From positions 2,096,180 to 2,160,179 of the forward strand of contig NC_013204.1 of assembly GCF_000024265.1 (NCBI RefSeq): 64,000 bases of DNA. Direction: 5' to 3'. The stretch comes from Eggerthella lenta DSM 2243 (GTDB lineage: Bacteria > Actinomycetota > Coriobacteriia > Coriobacteriales > Eggerthellaceae). Positions 63,558 through 64,000 of this stretch are shown here, one piece after another. The stretch's first letter is position 1, and each line of letters starts with the position of its first letter. Made by a program: the position numbers and the translations under genes. The notes beneath the pieces are model-generated. The model ran no database searches and was not told the origin of the DNA. It was given only the letters and a program-made list of their open reading frames with translations.

Positions 63558-64000
63558 ATGACGCTCCAATCGGCAGCACCGTCGGACCGGAAAACGGGAA
63601 AAGAGGGGTACTTGACGGATCTTGCGACTCGTCCTGCGCTGAAATACGTGGGATTCGCGTTGCTTTTAGCATGGCACTACGCTCTATGGTTCGTCCCGCA
63701 CATGTTCACGCAGACCGAACTGCTGGACGAGCGCGTCACCATCTCCTGGCTGGTGAACTTGGGCGCCACCGTGGTCTCGCTGCTGCTCATCGCGTTCATG
63801 CTGGGGCGCAAACGTCACCTTTCGGCCTACCGTTGGCTCTACGTGGCCGCGCCGGCGCTCACCTGCCTTGCAACGTTGGCGATATGCCTGATTCCTCAAG
63901 TGTTCACGGTGCCCGGCCTCGCCTACGCGCTGTCCTTCTTTCTCGGCATCACCGAATCGGTCATGTGGATCCTCTGGGGCGAGCGCTACGCCTGCGTGAA
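63558..64000 (+). CDS. Membrane-anchored regulator, N-terminal part (LuxR-type expected)
   Basis: The 147 codons present encode four or more membrane helices (GFALLLAWHYALWFVPHMF, LVNLGATVVSLLLIAFML and more) and then leave the window. In Eggerthella-type genomes such N-terminal multi-helix domains lead into a C-terminal LuxR helix-turn-helix and sit divergent from transport or catabolic operons. The DNA-binding part is not in view, so the regulator call rests on context. A GTG at 63546 is an alternative start. Confidence 0.65.
   Translation, partial: MTLQSAAPSDRKTGKEGYLTDLATRPALKYVGFALLLAWHYALWFVPHMFTQTELLDERVTISWLVNLGATVVSLLLIAFMLGRKRHLSAYRWLYVAAPALTCLATLAICLIPQVFTVPGLAYALSFFLGITESVMWILWGERYACV

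Overview
The window looks like chromosome from a gut Coriobacteriia of the Eggerthellaceae (Eggerthella or a close relative). The reasons are the high GC content, the strong third-position GC bias, the actinobacterial rimP-nusA-infB gene set, and an anaerobic CoA-linked catabolic cluster followed by a membrane-anchored regulator of the kind common in this family. This assignment is an inference from gene content; no 16S or tRNA gene lies in the window.

Layout. 1-909: a cut-off LysO-type lysine exporter. 960-7133 (minus): a lipoteichoic-acid D-alanylation operon dltA-B-C-D-X followed one base later by a beta-lactamase-like serine hydrolase. 7326-11230: a YaiI protein, then a minus-strand run of antitoxin, toxin, membrane protein and Fic protein behind a 16-bp palindrome. 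11286-14498: a DUF2130 coiled-coil protein, a 211-bp element with long inverted repeats, and a complete IS256-family element with an 8-bp target duplication. 14833-16164: glutamate dehydrogenase. 16271-19134: an active GGDEF protein overlapping a degenerate GGDEF partner. 19396-23856: a proton/sodium-pumping pyrophosphatase divergent from an LTA-synthase-like sulfatase. 23861-32343 (minus): the rimP-nusA-ylxR-infB-rbfA-nrnA-truB-ribF housekeeping operon. 32693-41978: a surface region with a 7TM histidine kinase, two anchored surface proteins and a 1787-residue M60-type secreted metalloprotease that carries a dockerin.

42244-64000 is a catabolic region. A cupin regulator and an acyl-CoA ligase come first, then fixX-C-B-A (electron-transfer flavoprotein and its quinone oxidoreductase), a divergent caiD, and after two unrelated genes a seven-gene minus-strand run: MFS transporter, esterase, caiA, caiB, caiC, a MaoC-type hydratase and a second MFS transporter. 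A membrane-anchored regulator, cut by the window end, is divergent from this run. The proteins resemble Escherichia coli CaiA, CaiB, CaiC, CaiD and FixABCX closely enough to propose anaerobic reduction of crotonobetaine, carnitine or a similar compound through a CoA thioester, with electrons supplied by FixABCX. The usual CaiT antiporter is missing; two MFS carriers, a hydratase and an esterase are present instead, so the substrate is open.

Several intergenic regions hold long perfect palindromes, including a two-copy structured element just 3' of infB and caiC and a 31-bp perfect inverted repeat at 53202-53360. No tRNA, rRNA or CRISPR array was seen.
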